A DNA stretch of 64,000 bases, taken from the NCBI RefSeq assembly GCF_003590335.1, contig NZ_MIET01000026.1, positions 62,001 through 126,000 of the forward strand, given 5' to 3'. Each line of letters opens with the position of its first letter. Positions within the stretch are counted from its first letter, which is position 1. The notes beneath the pieces were generated by a model. That model did no database searches, was not told where the DNA came from, and saw only the letters and a program-made list of their open reading frames with translations. Source of the stretch: Pseudoalteromonas sp. MSK9-3 (GTDB lineage: Bacteria; Pseudomonadota; Gammaproteobacteria; Enterobacterales; Alteromonadaceae). Position numbers and translations under genes: made by a program. Below are positions 55,647 through 64,000 of the stretch, in pieces.

Positions 55647-57107
55647 ATGAAAACTACGCTTACAACGTCGGCAGGCGCTCCAATTGCAGATGACAACAAC
55701 AGTATTTCTGCCGGTGAGCAAGGCTCACTCACCTTTGATAATTTTCGATTGTTTGAAAAGCTAGCGCATTTTAACCGAGAGCGATTACCTGAACGAGTCG
55801 TTCACGCACGTGGCACAGGTGCTTATGGCACATTTACCCTCAACACATCATTGACTGACTATAGTATTGCTCACTTCTTACAAAAAGCAGGTCAGCAAAC
55901 AGAAGTGTTTGTTCGGTTTTCGACTGTAGGTGGTGGCCAAGATTCTAGTGACTATGCTCGAGATCCTCGTGGTTTTGCGGTGAAATTTTACACCGAACAG
56001 GGCAACTTTGACCTTGTTGGTAACAATACACCGGTATTTTTTCTTAATGATCCGATAAAGTTTCCAGACTTTGTTCACTCTCAGAAAAAAAATCCACAAA
56101 CCAATTTACCAGATCCTGCTGCAATGTTTGAGTTTTGGGCTAATCACCCACAATCGTTGCACCAAATGACTATTTTAATGTCAGATAGAGGGATCCCATT
56201 GAGCTACCGGCATATGCACGGGTTTGGTTCGCATACCTTGAGTTTTTGGAATCAAGCAGGTGAACGATTTTGGGTAAAGTGGCACTTAAAAACACAGCAA
56301 GGTATTGAGACAGTGCACAGCGATGATGCCCACAAATACCCAGCTTTTGGCGCACAACAAGACTTAGTTGCTGCCATTGAACAAGGCGACTTCCCGCGCT
56401 GGAGTGTCAAGCTTCAAATCATCAGTGAAGCTCAGGCAAAAACATTGTCGATTAACCCGTTTGACCTCACTAAAATTTGGCCACACAAAGAAGTCCCTTT
56501 AATTAATATTGGTACGTTAGAGCTAAACAGAAATGTAGGCAATTACTTTGCGGAAACTGAACAAGCTGCATTTGCACCAAGCAACTTGGTTCCAGGTATT
56601 GGCGCATCACCTGATAAAATGCTGCAAGCACGGTTAATCGCTTATCAAGATGCGCATAGATATCGTGTTGGAGCGAATGTTAACCAAATACCGGTTAATG
56701 CACCAAAATGCCCAGTTAATAACTATCAACGCGATGGAGTCTTTGCTGGCGTGTGCCCATTTTCTGGCAATGTCCAGAACGGTAAAAATAGCGCTAATTT
56801 TTACCCAAATGACAGAACAGATACTGGTGCTCCTAGCCCTGACATTACCACTGCAGAGCCGCCGATGCCATTAGCACAGAATGCATGGATCAAGCCCCAT
56901 AGCCAAGACCATGAAGACTACTACACGCAAGCGGGTGATTTATTCAGGCTAATGAGCGCAGAGCATCAGTTGCAAGTGGCAACAAATATAGCTGGCGGAC
57001 TCAGTGCGGCAAATGAGCATATTCAACAACGCATGCTTGAGCAATTTGACAAGGCAGACCCGCAATATATGAAAGCGGTTAAGGCTGCTTTAGAAGCCTT
57101 AGAATGA
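55647..57107 (+). CDS. katA: monofunctional heme catalase (small-subunit type)
   Basis: 486 residues from the ATG at 55647, which has a GGAGG ribosome site; the longer frame upstream is not needed. The distal His is His53 (RVVHARG), the Asn motif is VGNNTPVFF, and the proximal heme Tyr is in RLIAYQDAHRYR. The length fits clade 3 catalases. It breaks down hydrogen peroxide in the cytoplasm or periplasm. Single-gene unit with a terminator; an OxyR site could be present upstream but was not identified with confidence. Confidence 0.95.
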   Translation: MKTTLTTSAGAPIADDNNSISAGEQGSLTFDNFRLFEKLAHFNRERLPERVVHARGTGAYGTFTLNTSLTDYSIAHFLQKAGQQTEVFVRFSTVGGGQDSSDYARDPRGFAVKFYTEQGNFDLVGNNTPVFFLNDPIKFPDFVHSQKKNPQTNLPDPAAMFEFWANHPQSLHQMTILMSDRGIPLSYRHMHGFGSHTLSFWNQAGERFWVKWHLKTQQGIETVHSDDAHKYPAFGAQQDLVAAIEQGDFPRWSVKLQIISEAQAKTLSINPFDLTKIWPHKEVPLINIGTLELNRNVGNYFAETEQAAFAPSNLVPGIGASPDKMLQARLIAYQDAHRYRVGANVNQIPVNAPKCPVNNYQRDGVFAGVCPFSGNVQNGKNSANFYPNDRTDTGAPSPDITTAEPPMPLAQNAWIKPHSQDHEDYYTQAGDLFRLMSAEHQLQVATNIAGGLSAANEHIQQRMLEQFDKADPQYMKAVKAALEALE

Positions 57108-57156
57108 ACTAAAACTATTGAGGGATCACTTAAAGTACCTTTACAATAAAAACAAC

Positions 57157-57179
57157 AAAGCCGACATTGTGTCGGCTTT
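57157..57179. terminator. bidirectional terminator between katA and pdxJ
   Basis: AAAGCCGAC, loop ATTGT, GTCGGCTTT: a 9-bp stem between convergent genes. Confidence 0.85.
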
Positions 57180-57201
57180 ATTGTTAAAAGAATCAAAGTA
57201 A

Positions 57202-57936
57202 TTAAGCTTGGCGTGCTTCTATCATCAAGCGTTTCATATCTCGTATGGCTTTTTCAAGTCCATCAATCGCCGCTCTGGCAATAATCGCATGGCCAATATT
57301 AAGCTCATAAATTTCAGGCATTTGAGCAATTGGTTTTACATTATGGTAATGCAAACCATGTCCTGCATTAACGATGATCCCCTGCGCAGCAGCGTACTGT
57401 ACCCCTTCACGGATCCGCGCTAGTTCAGCCAATTGCTCATCTTCTGTTTCAGCATCGGCATACGCCCCAGTGTGGATCTCGATATAAGGCGCACCAGTTT
57501 GCTTAGCAGCATCAATTTGTGCTTTATCCGCATCAATGAATAAAGATACCTTGATCCCAGCTTGTGTCAGTTTTGTTGTCGCATCGGTTATCTTTTGCAG
57601 ATTACCCAATACATCTAAACCGCCTTCAGTAGTCAGCTCTTCACGTTTTTCTGGTACCAAGCATACGTAGGCTGGTTTAACGTCTAAGGCAATATCTATC
57701 ATCTCGTCAGTAACAGCAATTTCAAGATTCATACGTGTTTGAATGGTTTTTGCCAGCACATATACATCTCGATCTTGAATATGACGACGATCTTCACGCA
57801 GATGAATGGTTATACCATCAGCGCCCGCATGCTCTGCAACAGCGGCAGCATGCGCCGGATCTGGGTAGCTGGTGCCACGAGCTTGGCGCAATGTCGCAAT
57901 GTGATCAACGTTTACGCCTAATAAAATATCTTTCAT
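57202..57936 (-). CDS. pdxJ: pyridoxine 5'-phosphate synthase
   Basis: 244 residues. It begins [15 protein letters not shown], the hallmark phosphate/substrate segment, with [12 protein letters not shown] and NAGHGLHY near the active site. It condenses 1-deoxyxylulose 5-phosphate with 3-amino-2-oxopropyl phosphate, the last ring-closing step of vitamin B6 synthesis. It is last in the rseB-to-pdxJ run, 4 bases after recO. Confidence 0.97.
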   Translation of the reverse strand: MKDILLGVNVDHIATLRQARGTSYPDPAHAAAVAEHAGADGITIHLREDRRHIQDRDVYVLAKTIQTRMNLEIAVTDEMIDIALDVKPAYVCLVPEKREELTTEGGLDVLGNLQKITDATTKLTQAGIKVSLFIDADKAQIDAAKQTGAPYIEIHTGAYADAETEDEQLAELARIREGVQYAAAQGIIVNAGHGLHYHNVKPIAQMPEIYELNIGHAIIARAAIDGLEKAIRDMKRLMIEARQA

Positions 57937-57940
57937 TCTC

Positions 57941-58630
57941 TTACCTTGATATAAAAAGTTCTCGGCTTTTTAGAGCCTTATGTCCTAATAGCGGTTTTAG
58001 TAAATAGCGACTTAAATGTTTGGCTGACCGCCTAACTGCGGGTTTCGTAAAATCATGTTCAGCCATGGCTAACAATATCGAGCCAGCAAAACCAAGCTCA
58101 GGTTGATCAGTACGAACGAACCCTAACTCAGAAACATATTGATACGTATAACTTGCCTTAATCGGTTCACCATTCGCATCATAATCAAATTCTAAGCCAA
58201 ACCCCAGCATACTGAGCAATTGAAATTCATAACTGCGCAATACAGGCTCAACGTCATGACATTGTTCTAATGCACGTAAATGTGACTGATATAATTCAAA
58301 CATTCCCTCTAAGGGCTCATTACATGGCACTGCACGATAGGTGAGTTCATTCAGATAAAAACCACAATACAAGCGCTTGCCTGTTAGTTGTAAGGGCGAC
58401 GCAGAGAGTTCAAACTTATTAAGATATTTTAAATCGTATCGACCAGCATAATTCGATAATAACAGGCCAAATGGCTGTAGGTGGGCGTTGTGCTTTAATG
58501 ACTGCTTACCCTTAATTCGAGCAAGCATTGTAAGATGACCTATACCGTCAACAAGCATATTTAACATCAATTGGGAGTCACTATATGGACGCCGATGCAA
58601 TAAATATGCTTGTCGAAAGTCGCTATGCAA
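57941..58630 (-). CDS. recO: DNA repair protein RecO
   Basis: 229 residues. N-terminal OB fold ([17 protein letters not shown]) and helical C-terminal part. RecO helps RecR load RecA on SSB-coated single strands. It begins directly after the era stop. Confidence 0.95.
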   Translation of the reverse strand: MHSDFRQAYLLHRRPYSDSQLMLNMLVDGIGHLTMLARIKGKQSLKHNAHLQPFGLLLSNYAGRYDLKYLNKFELSASPLQLTGKRLYCGFYLNELTYRAVPCNEPLEGMFELYQSHLRALEQCHDVEPVLRSYEFQLLSMLGFGLEFDYDANGEPIKASYTYQYVSELGFVRTDQPELGFAGSILLAMAEHDFTKPAVRRSAKHLSRYLLKPLLGHKALKSRELFISR

Positions 58631-59530
58631 TCATTCTTCTCCGTAACCTAAGCTACGCAATGCACGTTCATCGTCAGCCCATCCAGATTTAACTTTAACC
58701 CAAAGCTCTAAAAATACTTTATTATCAAGCATTTCTTCTAAATCTTTACGCGCCTCACGACCAATAACTTTGAGTTTTTCGCCTTTGTTACCGATAACCA
58801 TACGCTTTTGCGTTTCACGTTCAACTAAGATAAGTGCATTAATTTGCCATACACCATTATCTTGCCATTTGAACTGCTCAATTTCTACAGTCACGGAATA
58901 AGGTAACTCGTCACCCATAAAGCGCATTAACTTTTCACGGACCACTTCTGCGGCTAAAAAGCGCATTGACCTATCTGTGACATAATCTTCTGGAAAATAA
59001 AACTCCGACTCAGGTAAACGTTTACGTACTTCTTCTTTTACCATATCAATATTCTTTCCTTGTTTCGCAGAAACAGGAATAATACCGGCAAAATCGCCTT
59101 GTTCACTAAGCCATTGCATATGCGGTAACACAAGTTCATGATCTTTAACTTGGTCCACCTTGTTCATTACTGCCAAAACAGGGCGACCGCTGCCCATAAC
59201 CTTCTTTAAAACCATTTCATCATCTGCGTTCCAGAGCGTTCCCTCTAAAACAAAGATGATCAACTCCACATCACCGATAGAACTAGATGCAGCACGGTTC
59301 ATTAACCGATTTATGGCACGCTTTTCTTCGATATGAAGCCCAGGAGTATCAACATAAACAGCTTGATAGTTATCTTCAGTATGAATACCCATGATACGGT
59401 GGCGAGTAGTTTGAGGTTTTCGTGAGGTAATACTCACTTTTTGCTCAACAATTTGGTTTAGTAGTGTTGATTTTCCCACATTCGGGCGACCAACAATGGC
59501 AATCATGCCACAGTGCGTATTAGGCGTCAT
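58631..59530 (-). CDS. era: GTPase Era
   Basis: 299 residues. G1 is GRPNVGKS, G3 is DTPGLH, G4 is NKVD and G5 is SAK. A C-terminal KH domain has [10 protein letters not shown]. It binds 16S rRNA and aids 30S assembly. The start overlaps the end of rnc by 11 bases. Confidence 0.98.
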   Translation of the reverse strand: MTPNTHCGMIAIVGRPNVGKSTLLNQIVEQKVSITSRKPQTTRHRIMGIHTEDNYQAVYVDTPGLHIEEKRAINRLMNRAASSSIGDVELIIFVLEGTLWNADDEMVLKKVMGSGRPVLAVMNKVDQVKDHELVLPHMQWLSEQGDFAGIIPVSAKQGKNIDMVKEEVRKRLPESEFYFPEDYVTDRSMRFLAAEVVREKLMRFMGDELPYSVTVEIEQFKWQDNGVWQINALILVERETQKRMVIGNKGEKLKVIGREARKDLEEMLDNKVFLELWVKVKSGWADDERALRSLGYGEE

Positions 59531-60197
59531 TTTTTATGATCTTCAATGCTTTCTCAGCAGCTTTTTGTTCCGCCTTACGACGTGAGCTACCGATTGAAAT
59601 AATGCTATCCATCCCTTCAACAATACATTCAACCGTGAATGTTTGATTGTGTGCTTGGCCTTTTGTGTCTATGACCGTGTATCCAGGTAAAGGAAGCTTG
59701 CGTGCTTGTAAGTACTCTTGTAAGAGCGTTTTAGGATCTTTTTGGTTGTGTCCAGGTGAAATTGCATCTAACCGAGACTGATACCAACGTAAAATAAGAT
59801 CACTACACTCATTTATATCCGAGTCTAAAAAGACCGCGCCTATAATTGCTTCTACTGCATCTGCAAGTGTTGATTCTCGACGGAAACCACCACTTTTTAA
59901 TTCACCAGGACCCAACCTTAGATAGTCACCTAAGTTAAACTCCACACCAAACTCTGCCAGAGTTTGGCCACGAACCAAGGTTGAGCGCATACGGCTCAAG
60001 TCACCTTCGCGTGCTTTTGGGAACTGCTCGTATAGGGCATTAGCGATAACAAAGCTTAAAATTGAGTCGCCGAGAAACTCTAAGCGCTCGTTGTGCTGAC
60101 CTTTATGACTACGATGTGTCATGGCCTGCTCAAGTAATGCCTCGTTAGTAAACTGATATCCTATCTTACTATATAATTCTGCTACGTTTCTTTTCAT
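59520..60197 (-). CDS. rnc: ribonuclease III
   Basis: 225 residues. The nuclease signature [12 protein letters not shown] is near residue 37-48 and the second acidic site is in [14 protein letters not shown] double-stranded RNA binding domain follows (about 155-224; [11 protein letters not shown]). It processes rRNA precursors and other structured RNAs. Two bases separate it from lepB. Confidence 0.98.
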   Translation of the reverse strand: MKRNVAELYSKIGYQFTNEALLEQAMTHRSHKGQHNERLEFLGDSILSFVIANALYEQFPKAREGDLSRMRSTLVRGQTLAEFGVEFNLGDYLRLGPGELKSGGFRRESTLADAVEAIIGAVFLDSDINECSDLILRWYQSRLDAISPGHNQKDPKTLLQEYLQARKLPLPGYTVIDTKGQAHNQTFTVECIVEGMDSIISIGSSRRKAEQKAAEKALKIIKNDA

Positions 60198-60199
60198 TG

Positions 60200-61135
60200 C
60201 TACTGAATATTACCTAGGCGCTCAAAACGAACACCAGTTGGAACCCAGCCTGGTAAAAGGCTATCTGGGCCATTATCAAATTCAAAACTCATCCAAATAA
60301 AGACGGCTTTACCGACTAAGTTTGCCTTAGGTACAAAGCCCCACATACGGCTGTCTTGACTGTTATTTCGATTGTCACCCATTGCAAAGTAACTATCTTC
60401 AGGCACCACCCACTCATCTCTACGAGTGCCCTGTTGCTGGTAATACCGCTCTGTTTGTTCCAATGCCTGTGGATTAATTAATATATCGTGCCCGACGCCT
60501 GGTAAATTCTCTGTCAAACGTACCAGCTGCATCGACCCTTGCTTGTATTCGTCGCGATTTACAATATCTAACTTAATCTTATTATACTCACCACACACTA
60601 AATTGCCTTGTTGAGTTTGCCCCTCAGTACAATTTGGTTGGATATATAATTGGCGATTGCGATAAACAATGCGGTCTCCAGGTAAACCAACAATGCGCTT
60701 TATAAAGTCGATTCTCTCATCAAGCGGGAACTTAAACACCGTGACATCGCCACGCTCAGGCTCTCCAACTTCGACCAATTGAGAGCGCCAAACTGGGTCT
60801 TTAATCCCATATGTAAATTTTTGTACCAAGATAAAATCGCCATCAAGCAATGTTGGCATCATGGATCCTGACGGGATCTGAAATGGTTCAAAAATAAAAG
60901 AACGGAATATCGTGATGGCGGCAATCATTGGAAAAATTGACTTAGCGCCTTCGACAATCGCCGGCTCTGGCGCTATTTCAGAGATAACATCCTCTGCCAA
61001 TGGCGTTTCACTGCTTCCCTGTGCAAGCGCTATGCGCTCTTTTCTTTTTAGTGCATACATAAAGTGGTCAAGCAGCCAAATAAGCCCTGAACCCAGTGTT
61101 ATTAACACCAATAATACTGAAAAATAGCCAGCCAT
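60200..61135 (-). CDS. lepB: signal peptidase I
   Basis: 311 residues with two N-terminal membrane segments (about 3-25 and 67-82). The catalytic dyad is Ser91 ([10 protein letters not shown]) and Lys146 ([12 protein letters not shown]); the box E region is [11 protein letters not shown]. It removes signal peptides from exported proteins at the periplasmic face. It lies 14 bases after lepA, the usual lepAB pair. Confidence 0.98.
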   Translation of the reverse strand: MAGYFSVLLVLITLGSGLIWLLDHFMYALKRKERIALAQGSSETPLAEDVISEIAPEPAIVEGAKSIFPMIAAITIFRSFIFEPFQIPSGSMMPTLLDGDFILVQKFTYGIKDPVWRSQLVEVGEPERGDVTVFKFPLDERIDFIKRIVGLPGDRIVYRNRQLYIQPNCTEGQTQQGNLVCGEYNKIKLDIVNRDEYKQGSMQLVRLTENLPGVGHDILINPQALEQTERYYQQQGTRRDEWVVPEDSYFAMGDNRNNSQDSRMWGFVPKANLVGKAVFIWMSFEFDNGPDSLLPGWVPTGVRFERLGNIQ

Positions 61136-61149
61136 CTAAAAAATTCCTG

Positions 61150-62937
61150 TTATTTGCCTACTTTTAATATGGCTAAGAACGCATCTTGAGGTACTTCTAC
61201 ATTACCTAACTGTTTCATGCGCTTTTTACCATCTTTTTGTTTTTGAAGTAACTTTTTCTTACGACTCACATCACCACCATAACACTTTGCGATTACATTT
61301 TTACGCAACTGTTTAACCGTGGTTCTTGCGATAACATGCGCACCAATTGCTGCTTGAATTGCAATATCAAACATTTGGCGAGGAATGAGCTCTTTAAGCG
61401 CTTCTGCAAGCTGTCGCCCTCGAGATTGCGCACCATCACGGTGTACAATGATCGCTAAGGCATCTACTCTGTCGCCGTTAATCAATATATCTACTCGAAC
61501 CATGTCAGATACTTGGAAACGCTTGAAATTATAATCTAGTGAAGCAAAGCCTCGACTGGTCGATTTTAGCTTATCAAAGAAATCCATCACCACTTCAGCC
61601 ATAGGTAACTCATAAGTCACCGCGACTTGCTTACCATGATAAGCCATCTTCGTTTGCATGCCGCGTTTGTCTACGCACAAGGTAATAACATTACCTAAAT
61701 ATTCTTGTGGCACTAAGATATTGGCTTCAACCATTGGTTCACGCATTTCAATAATGTCGTTCACAGCAGGTAAGTCAGAAGGATTATCTATTTGAATAGT
61801 ACCATCCTTTGTCACTATCTCATAAATTACTGTTGGCGCGGAAGTAATTAAATCCATATCGTATTCACGCTCGAGTCGTTCTTGGATAATTTCCATGTGG
61901 AGCATACCTAAGAAGCCAACTCGAAAGCCAAAACCTAACGCTGTTGAGCTTTCTGGTTCAAAAAATAACGACGCATCGTTTAGGCTTAACTTATTTAAAG
62001 CATCACGAAATGCTTCATAATCATCAGATGATATTGGGAACATTCCTGCATAAACTTGAGGTTTTACCCGTTGGAAACCAGGTAGACGTTCAGCAGCTGA
62101 ATTTTGCGTTAATGTAATTGTGTCACCCACTGGCGCACCATGGATATCTTTGATACCCGCAATCACAAACCCAACTTCACCCGTTTTCAAAACACCGGTA
62201 TTCGTTTGTTTTGGCGTAAATATACCAACATGATCAACTATGTGTGTTTGATCCGTCGACATGATTTTTATCTTATCACCTTTACGCAATTCACCATGCT
62301 TAATACGTACAAGTGATACAACGCCTTGATATGGGTCAAACCATGAGTCAATGATAAGCGCTTGAAGTGGCGCATCTGTATCACCTTCAGGTGGCGGTAC
62401 ATCGCGTACGATATTCTCTAACACCTCATCAATACCAATACCTGTTTTAGCGCTACACTGCACAGCGTCTAATGCATCAATACCAACGATATCTTCTATC
62501 TCTTCTGCCACGCGCAGTGGATCGGCCTGAGGTAAATCGATTTTGTTCAAAATCGGAATGACTTCTAAATCCATTTCGATGGCGGTATAACAGTTTGCAA
62601 GCGTTTGAGCTTCAACGCCTTGCCCTGCATCAACAACAAGTAACGCACCTTCGCACGCGGCAAGAGAACGAGACACTTCATACGTGAAATCAACGTGCCC
62701 TGGCGTGTCGATAAAGTTCAACATGTAAGTTTCACCATCTTTGGCAGTATAATTTAACGTTACACTTTGCGCTTTGATGGTAATGCCGCGCTCACGTTCG
62801 ATGTCCATCGAATCCAGCACTTGCTGTTGCATTTCACGGTCAGTAAGGCCACCGCAGACATGGATCAGACGGTCTGAAAGCGTTGATTTGCCGTGGTCGA
62901 TGTGGGCGATGATAGAAAAGTTACGGATATGCTTCAT
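61150..62937 (-). CDS. lepA: elongation factor 4 (back-translocating GTPase LepA)
   Basis: 595 residues. G1 is [10 protein letters not shown]2/G3 are RGITIKAQ and DTPGHVDF, and G4 is NKIDLP. EF-G-like domains and the LepA-specific C-terminal domain follow ([18 protein letters not shown]). It acts on stalled or mis-translocated ribosomes. Confidence 0.98.
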   Translation of the reverse strand: MKHIRNFSIIAHIDHGKSTLSDRLIHVCGGLTDREMQQQVLDSMDIERERGITIKAQSVTLNYTAKDGETYMLNFIDTPGHVDFTYEVSRSLAACEGALLVVDAGQGVEAQTLANCYTAIEMDLEVIPILNKIDLPQADPLRVAEEIEDIVGIDALDAVQCSAKTGIGIDEVLENIVRDVPPPEGDTDAPLQALIIDSWFDPYQGVVSLVRIKHGELRKGDKIKIMSTDQTHIVDHVGIFTPKQTNTGVLKTGEVGFVIAGIKDIHGAPVGDTITLTQNSAAERLPGFQRVKPQVYAGMFPISSDDYEAFRDALNKLSLNDASLFFEPESSTALGFGFRVGFLGMLHMEIIQERLEREYDMDLITSAPTVIYEIVTKDGTIQIDNPSDLPAVNDIIEMREPMVEANILVPQEYLGNVITLCVDKRGMQTKMAYHGKQVAVTYELPMAEVVMDFFDKLKSTSRGFASLDYNFKRFQVSDMVRVDILINGDRVDALAIIVHRDGAQSRGRQLAEALKELIPRQMFDIAIQAAIGAHVIARTTVKQLRKNVIAKCYGGDVSRKKKLLQKQKDGKKRMKQLGNVEVPQDAFLAILKVGK

Positions 62938-62995
62938 ATACTGGATTCTAAACTTCTGTAAGTCATGGTTTATATTAAAGGCGCGATTTTACCTT

Positions 62996-63454
62996 TTATT
63001 TGCCACAATCACCATCTATTTGCGTCAGCGGAAGGCTAATTGGGTAAACTTTCACCAAATTGACATCATGTTTCAGGCTTTTTACGCTGTGCTTCGCAAT
63101 AAAAAACCCCGTAACACCACCAAGAATTGCAGCAAATATCTGCCATAATTCGGGCAAATTAAGTAATAATGCACTCGCAAACATAGCAATAAAAGCACCC
63201 AATAGGGGCAACATATAAACAAAAAAAGCATTACGCACAATATGGCTATCGTCTAATGACAAACGCACTTTTTGTCCAATTTGAACGGCTTGGTCAATAT
63301 TAATAGAAAAGGTTTTTTTGTGGGTGCCAAACAACTTACTAAAGACCTGTGAGCCACATTTACCATTGCAGCCCTCACACGCCGGCTTTTGTTCAGCTTT
63401 TAATTGTACAGTAGTGCCCTTCACGGACACCACCTGCAGCGTTTGCTCTATCAT
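62996..63454 (-). CDS. rseC: sigma-E regulatory protein RseC (SoxR-reducing family)
   Basis: 152 residues with a Cys cluster near the N-terminus (C26, C29, C33 in ACEGCNGKCGSQ) and two membrane helices (about 77-95 and 102-120). RseC belongs to the RseC/MucC family, linked to sigma-E control and, as RsxC-associated RseC, to SoxR reduction. The start overlaps the rseB stop as ATGA. Confidence 0.94.
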   Translation of the reverse strand: MIEQTLQVVSVKGTTVQLKAEQKPACEGCNGKCGSQVFSKLFGTHKKTFSINIDQAVQIGQKVRLSLDDSHIVRNAFFVYMLPLLGAFIAMFASALLLNLPELWQIFAAILGGVTGFFIAKHSVKSLKHDVNLVKVYPISLPLTQIDGDCGK

Positions 63455-64000
63455 AATGGCCGCTTAACAGACTCAGCAATTTTCTTTGCCGTGAGTGCTG
63501 GAACATTACCCACTACAGAGACATCAAATGCACCTGAATTATGCACATAGACTGTCGTTGCACCCGATGAAAGCGCGCCACTTGGCCTTGCCCCAGGCAA
63601 TGGGCGTTGTACAAAAACAGAAATATCAACTAACCCATCTGAATACAAATAGTAATCTGCTAGTTCATTATTTAAGTCTAATTTATGACGGTCAGATTTT
63701 AATAAGTCAAACCCTTGAGGTAACCAAGCTACTTGCCAATTATTGGTAATGTTGTCACGTTCAAGTGACGTCTGCATGGGCAACGGCGCGGGAAAGTCTC
63801 TTTGTTGTAACTCTAATAATTGAGCCGCGGGCTCTGGTGTTACACTAATATGAGTGAGCTGCAGTTGCTCTAGTAACTCACCTTGTTGATTCACATAAGC
63901 TGCTTTTAACAACAGCGATGATTGCGTATCAATCCAAAGCCAATAGTTATATTTACTGTCGTCTTTCGACTCTATACGCACCAATTGTGATGGTCTACCT
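63451..64000 (-). CDS. rseB: sigma-E regulator RseB/MucB (N-terminal part outside window)
   Basis: Open from the right edge to 63451, so the C-terminal 182 residues or so are present. The segment contains the MucB/RseB pattern: KYNYWLWIDTQSSLLLKAAY, then a C-terminal domain with FVQRPLPG and VPALTAKKIAESV. RseB binds the anti-sigma RseA in the periplasm and senses misplaced outer-membrane lipids. rseA and rpoE are expected beyond the right edge. Confidence 0.92.
   Translation of the reverse strand, partial: GRPSQLVRIESKDDSKYNYWLWIDTQSSLLLKAAYVNQQGELLEQLQLTHISVTPEPAAQLLELQQRDFPAPLPMQTSLERDNITNNWQVAWLPQGFDLLKSDRHKLDLNNELADYYLYSDGLVDISVFVQRPLPGARPSGALSSGATTVYVHNSGAFDVSVVGNVPALTAKKIAESVKRPL

Noticed and set aside
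1..64000. CRISPR arrays, tRNA or rRNA genes, complete insertion sequences, prophage or toxin-antitoxin modules
   Set aside because: None was seen by reading; no repeat-spacer pattern, cloverleaf-type sequence or transposase frame was recognised.

Overview
The window looks like a chromosomal segment of a marine gammaproteobacterium of the order Alteromonadales, most likely Pseudoalteromonas. The evidence is the moderately AT-rich base composition, the conserved rseB-rseC-lepA-lepB-rnc-era-recO-pdxJ block, the yfcL / ATP-NAD kinase / epmC group, a cyoABCDE-type quinol oxidase operon, fadIJ and a MoxR-Bat operon. The genus is inferred from protein character and was not tested by a search.

Region by region. 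1-2.5 kb (minus strand): the end of a methyltransferase gene, a MerC-family membrane protein and a His-rich AztD-like lipoprotein, the last preceded by a perfect Zur-type palindrome. 2.5-3.1 kb: a gene-poor stretch with a 12-bp inverted repeat around a tiny ORF and a strong terminator. 3.1-10.4 kb (plus): a very long, divergent GltB-like glutamate synthase protein followed 15 bp later by a CysJ-like diflavin reductase. No GltD is present. 10.4-16.7 kb (minus): cyoABCD, cyoE, an SCO copper chaperone and two unknown small proteins, with FNR-like and Fur-like sites upstream. 16.9-22 kb: a small membrane protein, PhoD-type phosphatase, HAAAP amino-acid transporter and an exported cyclophilin with a C-terminal anchor-like tail.

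22-34.4 kb is a signalling district: a membrane PAS/degenerate-GGDEF/EAL protein, a Cache-type chemoreceptor, a FIST sensor with its adjacent histidine kinase, an HDOD protein and a receiver-TPR protein. An AbgT transporter lies among them, with a MITE-like element directly behind it. 34.5-39 kb: an NRAMP-like transporter lacking the canonical metal-site motif, a periplasmic TPR-TonB-C protein, and the yfcL operon. 39.6-43.1 kb: fadIJ beta-oxidation genes with a FadR-like palindrome upstream. 43.4-50.3 kb: moxR-DUF58-DUF4381-batA-batB/C-batD. 50.3-52.5 kb: an ECF sigma factor with its probable anti-sigma partner and a Tim44-like protein.

52.6-55.4 kb is the most accessory-looking part. It holds a GrpB-family gene interrupted by an in-frame stop, a 53-residue RiPP-like precursor gene, a frameshifted small membrane protein gene and a P-loop kinase. 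55.6-64 kb: catalase, then the housekeeping block pdxJ-recO-era-rnc-lepB-lepA-rseC-rseB on the minus strand, running off the right edge.

The least ordinary items are the GltB-like/diflavin pair, the RiPP-like precursor, and the Zur-controlled AztD-like/MerC unit. No complete mobile element with a transposase, no CRISPR array, no tRNA and no rRNA gene was seen.
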